A DNA stretch of 64,000 bases from Symbiodinium microadriaticum (GCA_001939145.1 LSRX01000701.1:85711-149710), one strand, 5' to 3'. Shown: positions 30,863-42,890, counted from the first letter of the stretch. Made by a program: numbers and translations. Notes: generated by a model not told the origin, from the letters alone.

Positions 30863-32389
30863 ATAGATAGAAGTTCGGTAGGTATTGAGAGGGGTGCGGT
30901 GACACTTTGCTGCAGAACCTTGTAGCACCAAGGTGCCTCTTCGTTGTCGCCCTCGTCCTGGCAGAATCAGTCTCAGGCCCTTGAGTCCCTTGCCTCTGCT
31001 GTGCCAGGCCCTTGCAGCAAACCGTATGACTCAACCTCCCCTACCTGGACCCTACCTCGACGGCATCGCTTTTTGCGGCGTCGTCGCTTTCACCTGGCAT
31101 CGAATCTTTGTCATTGCAACTGCATGTAAGTCATCTAAGACAATGGGGCTCATTAGGACGGCTGTCGTCCGCGTTGAATTCATGAAGCGATTGATTTCAT
31201 GTGCCAGCCGTAAACATCCATAAACCATGGTAGACTCTACTTGCATATCTTGCAATCAAGCCGCTGTCCTCCTCACCGCCACGCATCTGCGAGCGGGAGG
31301 ATCTCAACCTGGTCTCAAGTTTCCCGTTTCCCGGAGGCATCCCGCTCCGCCGGATGCCAGCTACTGCTTGAAATAGCGCAGATTTCAGTCTCCATCCGCG
31401 ACTTACACTACAAGTACCTCACAAGGTCCTTCGGCAGGGCAGCATGAGTCGCAAACCAGCTTGTTTCGACTTGGGCATGCTCACTCTCCCGCACGTGATA
31501 TCTTGATTTTGCTTGAGCCAGAATTTCCGCCAGTTTGGTCCAAGGAGCGGATTAACCACGAACTTGAAATTCAAGGGCCGGGTCGTCATCGACTCGAGAA
31601 AATGCTGGCTGGACATCTCGCCTGATTGGCTTCTGACACTAGCTGTTGTCATTGCCATGCTTGGAAGCATTTGGAATTCTTTCTGCTCCTTTCAAAAATT
31701 GCAATCAGTATTGCTCTCACGAGATGGAACGGCAAACTAGTGCCCAGCCAAGCAAAAGCAGTTAAATTCTGCAGCTGCAATTACAATTCCAAATAATCCA
31801 AATATTGCATGAAGCCTCCAACCAGAGTTGTTCCAACTTCCACTGAAAGCAGCTCGTACTAGTACTGGCGGCCGCTAGCCTTGCAACGAAGACAAGACCA
31901 AGTACAGTCCCACTAAGGGAGCGGACAACACGAATGTCAACAACAACCGGCAACAACAGAAAGACCAGACTATCATGGAGATGTTAGGGGAGGGGGCCAG
32001 GGGGTGCGGGGGAGCCCGAGTAGGCTCAGCAAGTGCCTTGTAAGAGCTCGGAGCTTAGCGAGTGCTTTGTAAGCCCTTGATGCCTTCATAACCGGTGCAC
32101 TCGAGTTCGCTGCGTGCTTTAATGGATCCATGGAATCGGGGATATGTTGCCCAGGCATTCGCTGCAGAAGCTTCCAGCTTACTAAGCCCTTGCTAAGCGC
32201 CCACTGAGAGGCCGCTAAGCACTTGGACCTCGACGGCCTCTATGTCGCGCGGGCTTGCACACCGGCCCAACAAAAACCCTCGACATCCTCCAAGCAGGCA
32301 TCTCCACCTGACTGAGGCCACTCTGGCTCCCCCACCTCCCCCGGCCTCCCCCTAACATCTCCATGGGACTAAGTAGACAACATAGACCA

Positions 32390-32730
32390 CCAACAACAGT
32401 CCGTGGTCACGGACAGTCCACTGCCGCCGCCACCGCCACGACCAGCACCAGCACCAGCAGCCCGCCATCACCACCAGCAACAGCAGGTTAATTAACAACA
32501 GCCAAGAACAGGAAGAGTTACACCGGAAAATGTCGGCGATACTAAACATAACTAACAGCAAGAGCAAGAGCAGCAACAGCAAAATGACAACACCAAGACA
32601 ACCAGTAATAAGTGCTCCAAAATGCCAGCGACAGCAATGGCCAGCCTCAGCCCCCAACAAGAGCAAATGACAGCAGCAACAACAACAACCACCACAACCA
32701 CAGTCACAACCACAACAGTACTACTTGCAA
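32390..32730. repeat. CAN-rich degenerate trinucleotide region
   Basis: CACCAGCAC, CAGCAACAG and AACAACAACC runs give Asn/His, Thr or Gln frames on the plus strand and poly-Leu/Val frames on the minus strand. Confidence 0.8.
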
Positions 32731-32979
32731 CATCTCGGCATGTGCATGGCTTCAACACAGCAGAGCCGCCAGTGGGCACGTCATTCCTGGGCTCAGTGGG
32801 AGATTGCTCAAGAAGGCTGGCGGCTTTACGCAAAGGGCTCTCTCGGCCGGGACATCCTGCAATGCCTAAACCGGCTGCGACTTCTGAGGCTTTACCACAA
32901 TGAATACAGTCGAGAAGCAACCATAAAGCAACCAGACCAAGCCGAGATAGACTCCAGCACAAGTTCCGACCCTGTTTAG
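32671..32979 (+). CDS. Candidate Gln-rich then helical ORF
   Basis: After TGA at 32,668 a frame of 102 codons reads a Gln/Pro-rich start, then QWARHSWAQWEIAQEGWRLY, LGRDILQCLNRLRLLRLYH, and a polar C-terminus ending in a TAG stop. The Gln part comes from the CAA microsatellite. The helical part is amphipathic and could be genuine coding sequence. The antisense frame (32,552-33,205) is dominated by low complexity. No family is recognised. Confidence 0.2.
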   Translation, partial: QQQQQQPPQPQSQPQQYYLQHLGMCMASTQQSRQWARHSWAQWEIAQEGWRLYAKGSLGRDILQCLNRLRLLRLYHNEYSREATIKQPDQAEIDSSTSSDPV

Positions 32980-34337
32980 CGAAAAATTGTGCCTGTCCTG
33001 AAATTGCTTTTTGACTTGTCCCTCTCGATGAAACGACAAAGAGGGGCATGAAGTTGCAAGCATGTGCGAGAAGCAATAGATGGGTCTTATAGCTGTGCAG
33101 GAAAGAGTCAGCTGTATGAGCACATCGCCCGCACGCAGCTCCTCCGCAACTTGCCAATAAGCAGCGGAAAGCCAGAAGAGTTTGGGCGGTGCGAAGGTCA
33201 ATCATGACATGGACTCCGATCGACTGCTGCTCATGGAAGATGTGTACAGTATCTTTTCTGGGAGAGGAAGCTGCCTATTCGATCAGTGCTAGTGCTGCCT
33301 TAACTTAGCTGGCACGATGTTCTTCTTCGTCTGTACAGACCATGCTGCTGATAGCCTTGGCAAGCACTCAGTAATCGTGTTGATACGAGCGTGGATGTCA
33401 GCAATACCTATGATTACTACCACTTCTGCTGACACTCCTATACTTGTGTGACTGCGGCAACCCGTGGCACCGATATGCCTCACAGCCGATCACGATGCAA
33501 ATGCGAGCCTTTAGTGTTTCGTGGCTCTCGCCGTCGATTAGTTTGAACTTTCTTGATGCGTGGCCTGAGATGCGAGCCAGCACATATGACCAAGCTGAAC
33601 TTGAGAATGCCATGAGGAATCGAACACAGGCGCACTAGTCGTTCGACACTTGGCAAATCGTAGCGGATAGCCGTATTTCGCCCGGGGTACCCTATGGCCC
33701 CATGTCGCTCCTGCGACGCGGCCCAGCTTCGCGGCTCCACGCGTTTCACGACCACCGGCTGCGGAGGTAGCGATGGGACGCAGAAGCCCAACTGCACAAG
33801 GGAAGTGGCTTTAACTGCGTATGTGCTTGGAGCACCAACTTCGCGCGTTGCGACCACTTGCCGAGACGACTCTCTCACAGTGATCGAGAGTGCAAGCGCT
33901 CAGGGACTTCCTTTTGGAGCTCTTCTGCATGCCTTGAAAGTCTCAACCAGAGCCTTGTCCACATCTGCACCAGCCGAAAGCTCCCGGACCTTGAGACCGC
34001 TAACATGTCCCAGGTGATTTAGACATCTTTCGAGTATTTTTGAATATGGCTATGAAGGCAGAGTGCTAGTATCGTCCCATGGCGCCGGGAGGTAGTGGAC
34101 GATGCCCACAATGAGCTCAGACCAGACATGCCATGCAAGGCACTGCGAAGGCTGCTTGGAATGAAAAGCTACACATGAAAAACATCTGCTCCATTCATTG
34201 TTACGACATGCGTGCCGCGTGCTGGTTAGCAGACACCCAGGACATTGATGTGCGACATGTTGTGTGCTGGATTTCTAAGCGAAGATGATGTGAGTAGCTA
34301 GCAAGTTCATCTGCCATGCTCATTCCCATTATCGCTG

Positions 34338-34640
34338 GTGCTGCAGATGCTGCAGCTGCTGCTGCTGTACCACCTGCTTGTTTTCGCCAGGACAATTCTA
34401 TGTCTATGGGCTGCCATGAAGATTCTTTATCGCAAACGTTGCTGCGAATTGGTTACTACTCGTGATGGCAAGGGTATATCACATTCAGGGACTTTGAAGA
34501 TCTCAATCAGGATGATGGCAACCCAAGCGAGCATCAAGGCCTGGAGCCGAAAAGCTTCAAGAAGTTATTCACTTCTGCTCTCGTGTACACCGCGGCTGTG
34601 GAGTGTGTACATGACGATGGAAAGCACTGACCGTGCACCT
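34338..34640 (+). CDS. Possible EF-hand-containing exon, frame interrupted
   Basis: One frame reads up to VTTRDGKG, and the next frame continues from the same point as GYITFRDFEDLNQDDGNP, then a KSFKKLF segment, ending at a TGA near 34,626. Read together across a one-base frame change at about 34,472, the RDGKGYITFRDF stretch fits the EF-hand loop spacing: Gly at loop position 6, Ile at 8, Asp at 12. Either an AG acceptor (CAAG|GG) starts the exon there, the assembly lacks a base, or it is a coincidence. A single EF-hand half-motif is weak evidence. Confidence 0.25.
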
Positions 34641-34719
34641 TTTCTGCAGTCGCGGTATCGTTCTAGAGTCTTTAAGCTACATAGTTTTAAAACTTCGGAT
34701 CACAAGCTGGACTTGTCCT

Positions 34720-36220
34720 GAAGGCTGACTTACCGGCGGCTGTCGCTGCACGAGTTCAGGAGAAAGGATAGCCACGATTACGATTACTCAGCATGCGAAC
34801 ATCGAGCAGCCGGGCTGACAGTTATCCTCCACGCATGGCTATATGGCAGACTGTAGTCCTCGCTACATGCATGGCGTGGATTCCAGCTGTGGTTCACGTT
34901 CAAGCTGCAGCTCGTCTGACAAACAAGCTAACATCCTAGAAGCAACTGCTATGTTCACCTTCTCGTCTCAGACTTTGCAAGCGTGCAGCGTGCAGTCGTG
35001 ATGTGCAACCAGTCTAGATGTGCTGCCTCGTGCCTCCTTTGAGGGGCTCAGGTGAAACAGCAACGGACAATTTCCTTCAATGTCTTCCGCGGCTAGAAAT
35101 AGAGTTTCTGGTGGCGTTTTTGTGCGGTTTTATTAACCTCTAGATTTTCAAGCTCAAGCAGGGGGTTAAGACCTCTCAGAACAGACACGATGTTCAGACT
35201 TTAGAGCTGCAACATGGCAGAATGCATCATTGTTGAGCATGACAGACGTAAGAGCATAGAAGGCCACACCGATCTGGAAGTGTTAGTCTTCAGAGTCTGT
35301 GGACCTTCATGGCCTATGTGCACGGAGAGCCACATTTAGCAAAGAATTTGTCACAAAACTGTCAATAACCACTAAAAGCAAGGTGTCCGCTACGAGACAA
35401 AACAATATGTGACAGTACGGGGCATGTTGGGAACGTTCCAAAAAACAGACTTCGGGCACCCCGACTGCATCTGAAGTCCTGTTGCACACCTGTTGCAGCA
35501 GTCTGGGCTCTCAGGAATCAACCACCGCGAAACACATTGGAATCTTTGCTAATACACGCCTGCAGCATGTAAGAATGAACTCCCCTTGCACCAAGCATCA
35601 CCAGCTTTGCTATGAGTGTTGGATCAGGAGGTGTCAAAACACCATTGTGCTCATTGGCAGCAGCCTGCGTCCCCGCTCTGACCGCAAAAAAAGATGACAC
35701 GTGCAGATGCAAACCTCCCGGACGTCGACGTCTTGCTTCAAACAAGGGATAACTGGGAATGTGTCTCAATTGAAGATTGAGCTGTTGGTTGCTGTTGCTC
35801 CCAAGTTCCGGGAGATGCGGTAGCAAAGCGGGCGGCTGCGCGCTTCGGGCAATGAGGCCAATTTCTGGGATGGTCGATGTGCTACCGTTGCCCCACCAGA
35901 AAAGTTCAAGTGCACAAATCAGTATAGTTACGTGTTAGTGTCTCAATGCTGACTGCAGCTGCAGCCGAGGATGCCCGTAAGGCAAAACGTACCAGGCTAA
36001 CTAATGCCAGGGCCTGGGTGACCATGGAGTCCCAGCATGCATGCGCAACATGAACTTCGAATTGTTGCACCGGGAACCTGCTAATTTGCAGGATCAGGCG
36101 TTTTCATGAAGGGAAAACATACCCTGGATCTGTCGCTGCCCTGGAACACCTCCGCCGAATACTGCGGCCAACGAAGTTGCCTAGGGTTGTACCAAGCACC
36201 ACGAAGATCCAGGCGGCACT
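34720..36220. other. Stretch without a supported gene
   Basis: Frames are short. A minus-strand frame (35,518-35,826) reads GVLTPPDPTLIAKLVMLG and might be an exon, but a plus-strand frame overlaps it. No repeat is conspicuous. Confidence 0.35.
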
Positions 36221-36223
36221 AGC

Positions 36224-36670
36224 TTGCGCAAGTCACCAGGAGCTGCACCACTTGGCATGCTGAAATTCGAGAACTCGCCGGGGATACAACATTCTCTGCA
36301 CCGGAGTTGCTGTATGCTCTGCATGAGGCATCTGGACATGGTTGCCCGAAGGGTGCAGCTTCATTTGGAAGATGTGGTATTTGTGCGTAACTGGAACCCT
36401 CGCTGGGTTGAAATGGTCAGCTACATAGCACATCTGGGCAGCGTGCACACAAGAAATTTTGTAGCCTTGTCATGTCGGATTTCACAGGCCAAACCAACGG
36501 AGGCGATCTCAGGGCTTCTCCATGCTCTCGAACAGCTCCCATTCAGCATCCCCACCTTCGGAAGTCTCCTGCAGATGCACGACGCGCAGCCCGTGTGGCA
36601 TGTCGTGCACATGCTGTGTTGCATCATGACATTGCTACAAACATGTACGATTGGCACCTCTGGGACTTAA
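36224..36670 (+). CDS. Candidate ORF of unknown function
   Basis: A 148-codon frame includes VRNWNPRWVEMVSYIAHLGS, a polar middle (CRISQAKPTEAISGLLHALE) and a hydrophobic Cys-containing C-terminus. There is no low complexity. Its start is probably not the first ATG if spliced. A plus-strand frame at 36,837-37,130 (97 codons) lies downstream. No family is recognised. Confidence 0.22.
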   Translation: MRKSPGAAPLGMLKFENSPGIQHSLHRSCCMLCMRHLDMVARRVQLHLEDVVFVRNWNPRWVEMVSYIAHLGSVHTRNFVALSCRISQAKPTEAISGLLHALEQLPFSIPTFGSLLQMHDAQPVWHVVHMLCCIMTLLQTCTIGTSGT

Positions 36671-37282
36671 GATCTTCTCTGTTGCTCGTCGATAAAAGAA
36701 TGCCTTCCCGATCATGCTGACCATTCTTTTTGAAAAAACTGAATTTGCCAGCTGACTGCGGTTTTGCCACTACTTAGCTGCTCTCGGAGAAACCCTGAGA
36801 CCAATAAGAGACAATTGCAAGCGAGATCCGTACAATATGGGCCTTCGTGACATATGTCTAAGATTCATCTGGATTTCGGCTTGTGGCTTGCATCGCGGGG
36901 CTGTTTCGTGTTATGCTGTGGTGTTTTGGGCGACTAAAGGCTGCCTGGGGTCACAGTGCTCACAGCTATCGGCTTTGGGACTTTGGCGGGAAACCGCAGC
37001 ATCACTCGCGTACTCGCGACCCGGACTAAATCTGGTTTGGCCTATAGAGAACTCCAAACCTGTGCGATTCATAAAGTTGCTGGGAGTTTCTAAACACGGG
37101 TTCGCTTTTAGTATCCGTACAAGGATTTGAGCACGCGCTCTTTACAGGCTTGCTTTCAATATCGCTGCTTCAGTCGTGTGTAGCACTCTTTTTTGCATCC
37201 AGTGTTTCACTGCTGCTATAAGCGCAAGCACAAGCATTTGTGGAATCGTGTAGAATGCTTGGACGAGTTCAGTATGTAACCA

Positions 37283-37892
37283 TCAGATCGAGCCGTGGCA
37301 CCGCTTTGAGAGTGGTGCTCTCGTCCGTGTCGCTCTCCTGTCCACACGGAAAGGTGACGTATTACATACATAGTGAACCTTCTGCACAGCGTCCGTTCTT
37401 AACGATGTTGGGGATGCAGCCCTGCAGCTCTCGCGACGGAAGCCAACTTTTTGGCTAAGTACTGCAGAATACCAATCAACTTTCAAGGTCGTCCGCCACC
37501 TAACTTGATGTGTCGGGACAAGGAAAGTTCCTAAGGAAAGCATGGTAGCCAGCTGTCACTCTGCCGTTTCCTCATGCTTTGTGGTGATGAGGAAATCTCG
37601 CATCTCTTCGTGAGATTTTTCAAAGAGCATCGCAGAGCGAGACCTTGATGGCACTCAGGCTGCTGCCGTCGCACCACGATGAGCAGTGTTTGTGTGACGC
37701 AAAAACTGCGCATGTTTGTCGCCTGACGCATTTCTGTTGCAGCCAAGTTGCGTATAGTAGCCTTAGAAATACATATGTTTCTATTTTGCCGCCGCAACCA
37801 TTATAGAAACTGAGGGCCAACCCTCGGAGGGAGCAACAAAGTCGTAGCCGCAGCATTAGCAAGACTTGTTGGAGAAGGACTTCACCTAGCAC
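37283..37892. other. Overlapping candidate frames, strand unresolved
   Basis: Minus-strand frames 37,620-37,892 (hydrophobic N-terminus LLQQVLLMLRLRLCC), 37,531-37,797 and 37,283-37,543 overlap one another in different phases. Plus-strand frame 37,240-37,458 competes. None is recognised. Confidence 0.2.
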
Positions 37893-38004
37893 TAACTGAG
37901 CAGGCAGGCATTATTCGTTATTCCTTGCGTTGCTTGTTGTAGGGATGGATCGCTGCTAATGCGTCGTTGACCATCTCAGGACCAAAGCCTGTTTTGGCAG
38001 TCAC

Positions 38005-38246
38005 CAAAAATGATCCAAGCACAGCTCGAACCTCGAGCCATTCATGAAACTAAATTCGAAACGCCAAAATGATTCGAGTATCGGCTCAAAACTTGAGCCA
38101 TTCATGAAACTAAATTCGAAACGTAGCGAAACCGAATCTGGAACGCAACCGTAGCATATGCGACCAAAATGATCGATCATCGGCTCGAAACTTGAGCCAT
38201 TCATGAAACTAAATTCGAAACGTAACGAAACCGAATCTGGAACTCT
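38005..38246. repeat. Tandem minisatellite, three units
   Basis: TTGAGCCATTCATGAAAC plus TAAATTCGAAACG appear three times (near 38,034, 38,094 and 38,189), preceded each time by CAAAATGAT and CGGCTCGAAAC-like sequence. Spacing is 60 then 95 bp. The larger unit adds an AGCGAAACCGAATCTGGAAC segment also present after the third copy. The minus-strand frame here just repeats RFEFSFMNGS. Confidence 0.9.
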
Positions 38247-38966
38247 CGAACAGGATGTGGCGTGCCAATCATTCGGAAGCATCCTTGACCACAGCACGAT
38301 GCTGCTTGGTGGCAGTTTCCGTGGGGTGCTCTGCTTAAACCCTAACACTCTCACACCAGAGACACAGAAGCTCCAAGTCCGATCGGGCAGCTGAAAGGGA
38401 TAAGCGCCAGGTGGAAGAGAGGATGACTGCGTGGGCCCAGAGGAGCCCACCTTTTAAGCAAGAAGCAAGGGTGGAACCTGCCGCCTGCCCATGATGAAAC
38501 AACCAGCTCATGCATGTTTCTCAAGCTACCGACTCGCCTGTCGCCGCCCTATAATACATCCTTGCCACTATTGCTGCACAGCGGCACTGCCATCGCCAAG
38601 CCGAACAGAAAGCACAAACAAATCGGGATGATGCCTCGTGTCTGGAAGGATAATTGAAGGACGCAGGGCAAACTTAGCGAAGATCATGTTGGACCCATTT
38701 TTGTACATACATAAATACCCTCTCTAAATAAAAATACAGTAAATATAAATCTTACATATAAATAAATAAATGAAAAACATATTCATATAAAAGATATACT
38801 TTTATATACATATACACAAACATAAACTCTACATCATAACGTCTTCTTTCACAACAGGCAGAAATGAGAGTAAATTCTCGTGAATGGTTGCCTAAAATAC
38901 CGGACACAGATGAGTCTCGCATCTGCGTGGAAGCTATTTTGCGACCGCGCGGGAAGCCTTGCACCG

Positions 38967-39684
38967 TTACATGGGGTCTGGGTAGTCTTTTCTGTAATTT
39001 TCTCTTGGTTGTGTATGCGGAAACGGCTCCTCCAACCCAAGCCCGAAGACGGACGAGGTGCTGAAGTCGAATGTGTTACGCCTCCAGACCATCGGGCTCA
39101 GATAGAGGAGCACGACGCCTGCAGACAAGAAACGTCGATTGCTGCCTTTCACTGCCCCGTCTAGAGCTTCTCTAAGAGCCAAGGTGCATGCAAGGGTCTC
39201 CGTTCTCCAGGCCACGTGGTGATGAAGCTCCTCCATTTCACTCGGTGAAGTCTAGGCATTTCGAAGGCCCGCAAGGGCATTCTCATAACTCATGCTCGGT
39301 ACTCGATGCCTCTGGGCCTGCGAACATCAGCAGGTCAAGGCCTGGGAGTTGTTCACATCGCCCGCTGGGCAAAGCTGGCTGGAATCCACCAACGCTCTGA
39401 AAAGCGGTCTTGAACTCCCTGACTTCTCAAGCACTTCAGCCAAACAGACGACACTGAAACTATGGCAAAGGCTCTGTCCACGCTACCCCTCAACCTCAGC
39501 GGTTCCGAAACCGGCGCTGCAAGCCCAGCTGCTGATGCAAATGCTGCCCACAAACGCCGTGAACAGATTCGACCGTGACAAAGCCCAAGCAGCCAAAACA
39601 GAAGCGATGGATATACCTGTGGACTCATCGGGGGATCTTGATGCCATGGTATGTAAAGACCTGTGGAGGCTCAAGGTGGCCTGA
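38967..39684. other. Candidate frames on opposite strands
   Basis: A minus-strand frame (38,967-39,236) reads WRTETLACTLALREALDGAV and continues well. A plus-strand frame (39,292-39,684, 130 codons) reads VKAWELFTSPAGQSWLESTN and later NRFDRDKAQAAKTEAMDIP. The two do not overlap and would be divergent. No family is recognised and neither has a proven start. Confidence 0.22.
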
Positions 39685-39739
39685 CTTTCAGCGTCTTCCC
39701 GCCACCACGCCACAAAGCCCGTAAACCCGCAACCCCAAA

Positions 39740-39970
39740 GCCCCAGCCAGGCCTCCTAAGCCTAAACCCTACACCCCTAAACCCACAACCCTCAACCTCC
39801 TCCACCCAAGTGCTTATGCATGGGTGCAGCAAGCCTTGGTCCTGTCCCGCGTCCTGTCATCTCTCTCTCTCTCTCTCTTCTTCCTTCGGGTTAGAGGAGC
39901 TGGTTAGGCTCCCCGGCCCATAGGGCCCCCCATCTCTCTCTCTCTCTCTCTCTCTCCCTCCCTCTTTACA
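39740..39970. repeat. CCCTAAA-like repeats and TC microsatellites
   Basis: CCTAAACCCTACACCCC and CTAAACCCAC lie at 39,758-39,790. (TC)n runs lie at 39,859-39,880 and 39,930-39,965, flanking GGGTTAGAGGAGC. Confidence 0.8.
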
Positions 39971-40105
39971 CATTATATAATATGTATCGTAGATCAAGGT
40001 TAAAGGCGGAGCGGCAAGCTTGGTCCAGCCGCTCAAGCTTGGGAAGGTACTGGCCATTGAAAGCCTCGCGAAAGCTGGTCGCAGCAAGGCGCGAGCCGCA
40101 GGACA

Positions 40106-40236
40106 CCTAGCAACCCCCAGAGAGCCCAATACCCCTTATTTAAGGAAGATACCTTAAATCATAGTATTTATTAAGGCCCTTATGATTTAAGCTATATTCC
40201 TTATTCAAGGGGTATTGGGTTCTCTTCCTAGCAACC
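40106..40236. mobile_element. MITE with ~45-bp inverted arms and 10-bp target duplication
   Basis: The 10-mer CCTAGCAACC is repeated exactly at 40,106-40,115 and 40,227-40,236. Inside, AGAGAGCCCAATACCCCTT at the left end and AAGGGGTATTGGGTTCTCT at the right end form near-perfect terminal inverted repeats. They continue inward as AAGGAAGATACCTTAAATCA against TGATTTAAGCTATATTCCTT, with a loop of about 20 bp. The element is about 105-110 bp with no coding content. A 9-11-bp duplication is typical of Mutator-like transposons, so this is inferred to be a MULE-derived MITE. Confidence 0.8.
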
Positions 40237-40512
40237 TGTCTCGGCTGTGACACTGGTAATCTGCACGCCCAGGCACGCAATAGAGGTGGCTAGCAGTGCT
40301 CGCCGGAACCATGAGGAACCAGCCTTCAGAACCGGACCACGAAAACTATCCCAGGCACAATTTGCTCCCCTCGGCCCCCCATTTTAGGTGTGCCTCTTGA
40401 ACAGGGCACACTGCGGTCTTAGTGTGGATTTGTGGGCAAGCGGCTTTTTTTGTTATATCTCGCCCTGTTTCGGGACTGGGGGCGGTGCAAATAGGAACAC
40501 ATCGTCGCTGCT

Positions 40513-40788
40513 TCAAAGTCTCTCTTCTTCAATAACCGGGCCCAAAAACATGTGAAACTTTCCAAGATAGAGACCAAACATGAAGGGCCAATTTAAAGTC
40601 TCAAGTTCACTGTGCCTATTAAAGTGGTAGTTGCAGCAAGCCGGCATGTACTTCACAAAGGTCCGCATATTTCGCCGAAGGGCCAGACAACAAAGCAATT
40701 GCTGCATGTGATCTCCACCACGCCTGGGATGGCAAGTTCTTTGTGCTTCTGCGACTCCGGCCACTGCAGCTATAGTAGATATTGGCAC
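40513..40788 (-). CDS. Candidate exon of unknown gene (minus strand)
   Basis: A 91-codon frame ends with a sensible C-terminus: RTFVKYMPACCNYHF, then LNWPFMFGLYLGKFHMFLGP and an acidic tail VIEEERL before the stop. A plus-strand frame (40,612-40,824) competes. It lies 280 bp from the MITE. No family is recognised. Confidence 0.22.
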   Translation of the reverse strand: MPISTIAAVAGVAEAQRTCHPRRGGDHMQQLLCCLALRRNMRTFVKYMPACCNYHFNRHSELETLNWPFMFGLYLGKFHMFLGPVIEEERL

Positions 40789-40999
40789 TTAATAATTAGA
40801 ACTGGGTTTCGGGGTATAATATAAATATACTATAGTTACAACATATTTAATAAGGAGCCATGAGGATTAATCTAGACAAATGGTCAGGCTTTTAAATTAT
40901 CCGTGCCCATCGAGGGACCTTTGGCCCCACCAGCCAGCATGCAGCGGCGCAGCTGAACATTGGAGGGAGCATGGTCGCGGCATTCAGGATTTCAACCTG

Positions 41000-42890
41000 C
41001 GGCCACAGTCACCGACACAGTCGGATCTAGTGTCCTCTGGCAACACTCTTGATCACCGTGTGCTAGTCTACACGCGCTGTTCAGTGCCTAAAGGCCTAAA
41101 AGCATTTAACGCCAGAGAAAGTTTTTGGCGAGTGCCGGTGAGCTGGCGACTGCCGAACCGCTTGACTGCAGCATAGCCAATGCAGCGATGGAGAATTTGC
41201 AATGACATGCAACGTCATGAAACGGCTGCCCACAACCTTTCGTTGCTCATCGGGCCTGGCATACCTCGCCGCACTCCATCTGCGGCCAGGCTGCCTGTGC
41301 AACAGGCTTCGGCATGGATGCTGTGTTGAGGATTTCGGAGCCAACGAAACGTCCGCAAAAATAGGGAGCTTGGGTTGAGATTTAACAGGTTCCAGGGGTA
41401 GGTGACATGTTAAACTCGCACGTGCTGCTGTTTCCAACGCAGGGCTTTTATTCTTGCGGCGGGAAGTCGTGGTAGGCTAAGCTAGGCTCACCCGGGATGG
41501 TCAAACATTTAACGTATGTGGGAAGCTTTGGTTGAGGACTGTGGGGTCCAAGCTTGTATCTAAGCGGGGGTTGCATTTTTTGTTGACGTGTAGAGAATTA
41601 AGTACATAGATAGAAACTATGTCAACTATGCCTGTATTTACGTATGTATTTAAAACCTGCACATATTCGCAGATATGCCTACATATGCCTATGACACCCA
41701 AACATTCCCGTACTGCGTTCTGAAAGCCACTCGTTAATATACTTCTTCGCATCACTAGCTTCTTCTAGCTTCTCCCAATGGCAATTACATGGTACATCAT
41801 GATAGAGCATGTGGCGTTTTCCCAGCCCGCCTTCAGCACCAGGGCGATCTAGGCCCTCTAGGCTCTAGGCGCCGAGTGGAATCTAGGGCCTTAGGCCTGG
41901 CGAAGGCCCGAAAAAGCCGCTAACGGCACACAGAGGCGTTCTTCGTGCATAAGGTCATGGCATGTTTCCCACCAGGACAACGACACTATAGAACCCTCTT
42001 AGAACCATTACAAGAACCCTCAAACGGAACCCTTACCTCTATCTAGCCATTGTGCTGAAGCCTTCTTTTGCGCCCGGCCTCTCGCACTCTGGAGCTGCTC
42101 CAGAGGGTTCCCGGCTCCATTCGGAGACTGGGATGTAATTAAGAACTCGCTGAGCGAAGTCAGTAGAGCACGACACGTCTTCCAAGGCCAAAGGCTTTCA
42201 GAGTACTGTGCGGTTCTGCAGTTCTACACATCTCTTCTGTTGCACCCAGCCGAGCAACACCAATAGGGCACTGCAAGTGCCAAGGGTTCAGGCCCCGTCT
42301 CCTCTGCCCAAGTCTGCTGACCAAAATAATTTATAATAATATGATTATTTTGTTATTTCTATTGCTTCCTTTCTCATCTGAGCGTACCATGCATTAGCAT
42401 TATGACTTGTCGCATCTGGACTCTGTGGATGACAGCCAGAAAGCATGCAAGAGCCCAGGCACGCTTCCCCAGCTGTCCCTCCATTGTCCCAACGACTCAT
42501 TCGCTGTGTTCATGCTAATTACTTCAAAATAATGTAAGACTTAACCAAATCACTTGACATTGGGGCTGCAATCTGGCAGTGTAACTGCGGCACTTGCTCT
42601 TATCAAATGCCATCACGCATCTTGCAGGAGCCGCACCCACGCTTTGCTACAGAAACTCGCGCTGATGTATGCTACCCTATGGGCCTGATATGCAATACAA
42701 CTTGTGCAAACAAACATAACCAGGAAATATAATAGACAGTCAACAACATATAGTATATCATGCATTATACCATGCACCAAAAGTTTGAATACTCAAAGAA
42801 CTGGATAAACACAATAGATTCATCAGGACATGAAGGTATAGACCAATAAGTATCTTTTTAGATAGTTAAACAAATATAGACACACACATA
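41000..42890. other. Stretch without a supported gene
   Basis: A minus-strand frame at 41,096-41,437 (113 codons, basic and Ser-rich) is the only sizeable one. From 42,300 the sequence is AT-rich with no frames. 42,085-42,140 repeats the GGAGCTGCTCC/GGAGACTGGGAT phrases of the element at 19.43 and 24.68 kb. Confidence 0.4.

Larger units (their letters stand above)
30863..34330. other. Largely unassigned stretch with weak plus-strand frames
   Basis: No family is recognised. Plus-strand frames at 31,513-31,740 (GRVVIDSRKCWLDI, then a hydrophobic run) and 33,694-34,017 have protein-like composition. The latter overlaps an equally good minus-strand frame (33,480-33,878), so strand is unresolved. 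31,979-32,350 is CT- and AG-rich with repeated TAAGCGAGTGCTT-like phrases (near 32,030, 32,060 and 32,190). Confidence 0.3.

Noticed and set aside
31512..31524. CTTGAGCCAGAAT resembling the reverse complement of the end of the dinoflagellate spliced leader (relic of a retroposed mRNA)
   Set aside because: Only 12 of 13 bases agree and the adjoining leader bases do not, so chance is likely in 64 kb.
31513..31740. Plus-strand frame with GRVVIDSRKCWLDI followed by a hydrophobic run, reminiscent of a cation-channel S1-S2 region
   Set aside because: The resemblance is too short to support a family call and the antisense frame is just as open.
33594..33640. GAATCGAAC, a T-arm-like sequence of a minus-strand tRNA
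   Set aside because: The T-stem does not pair and no acceptor or anticodon stem is found at the right distance.
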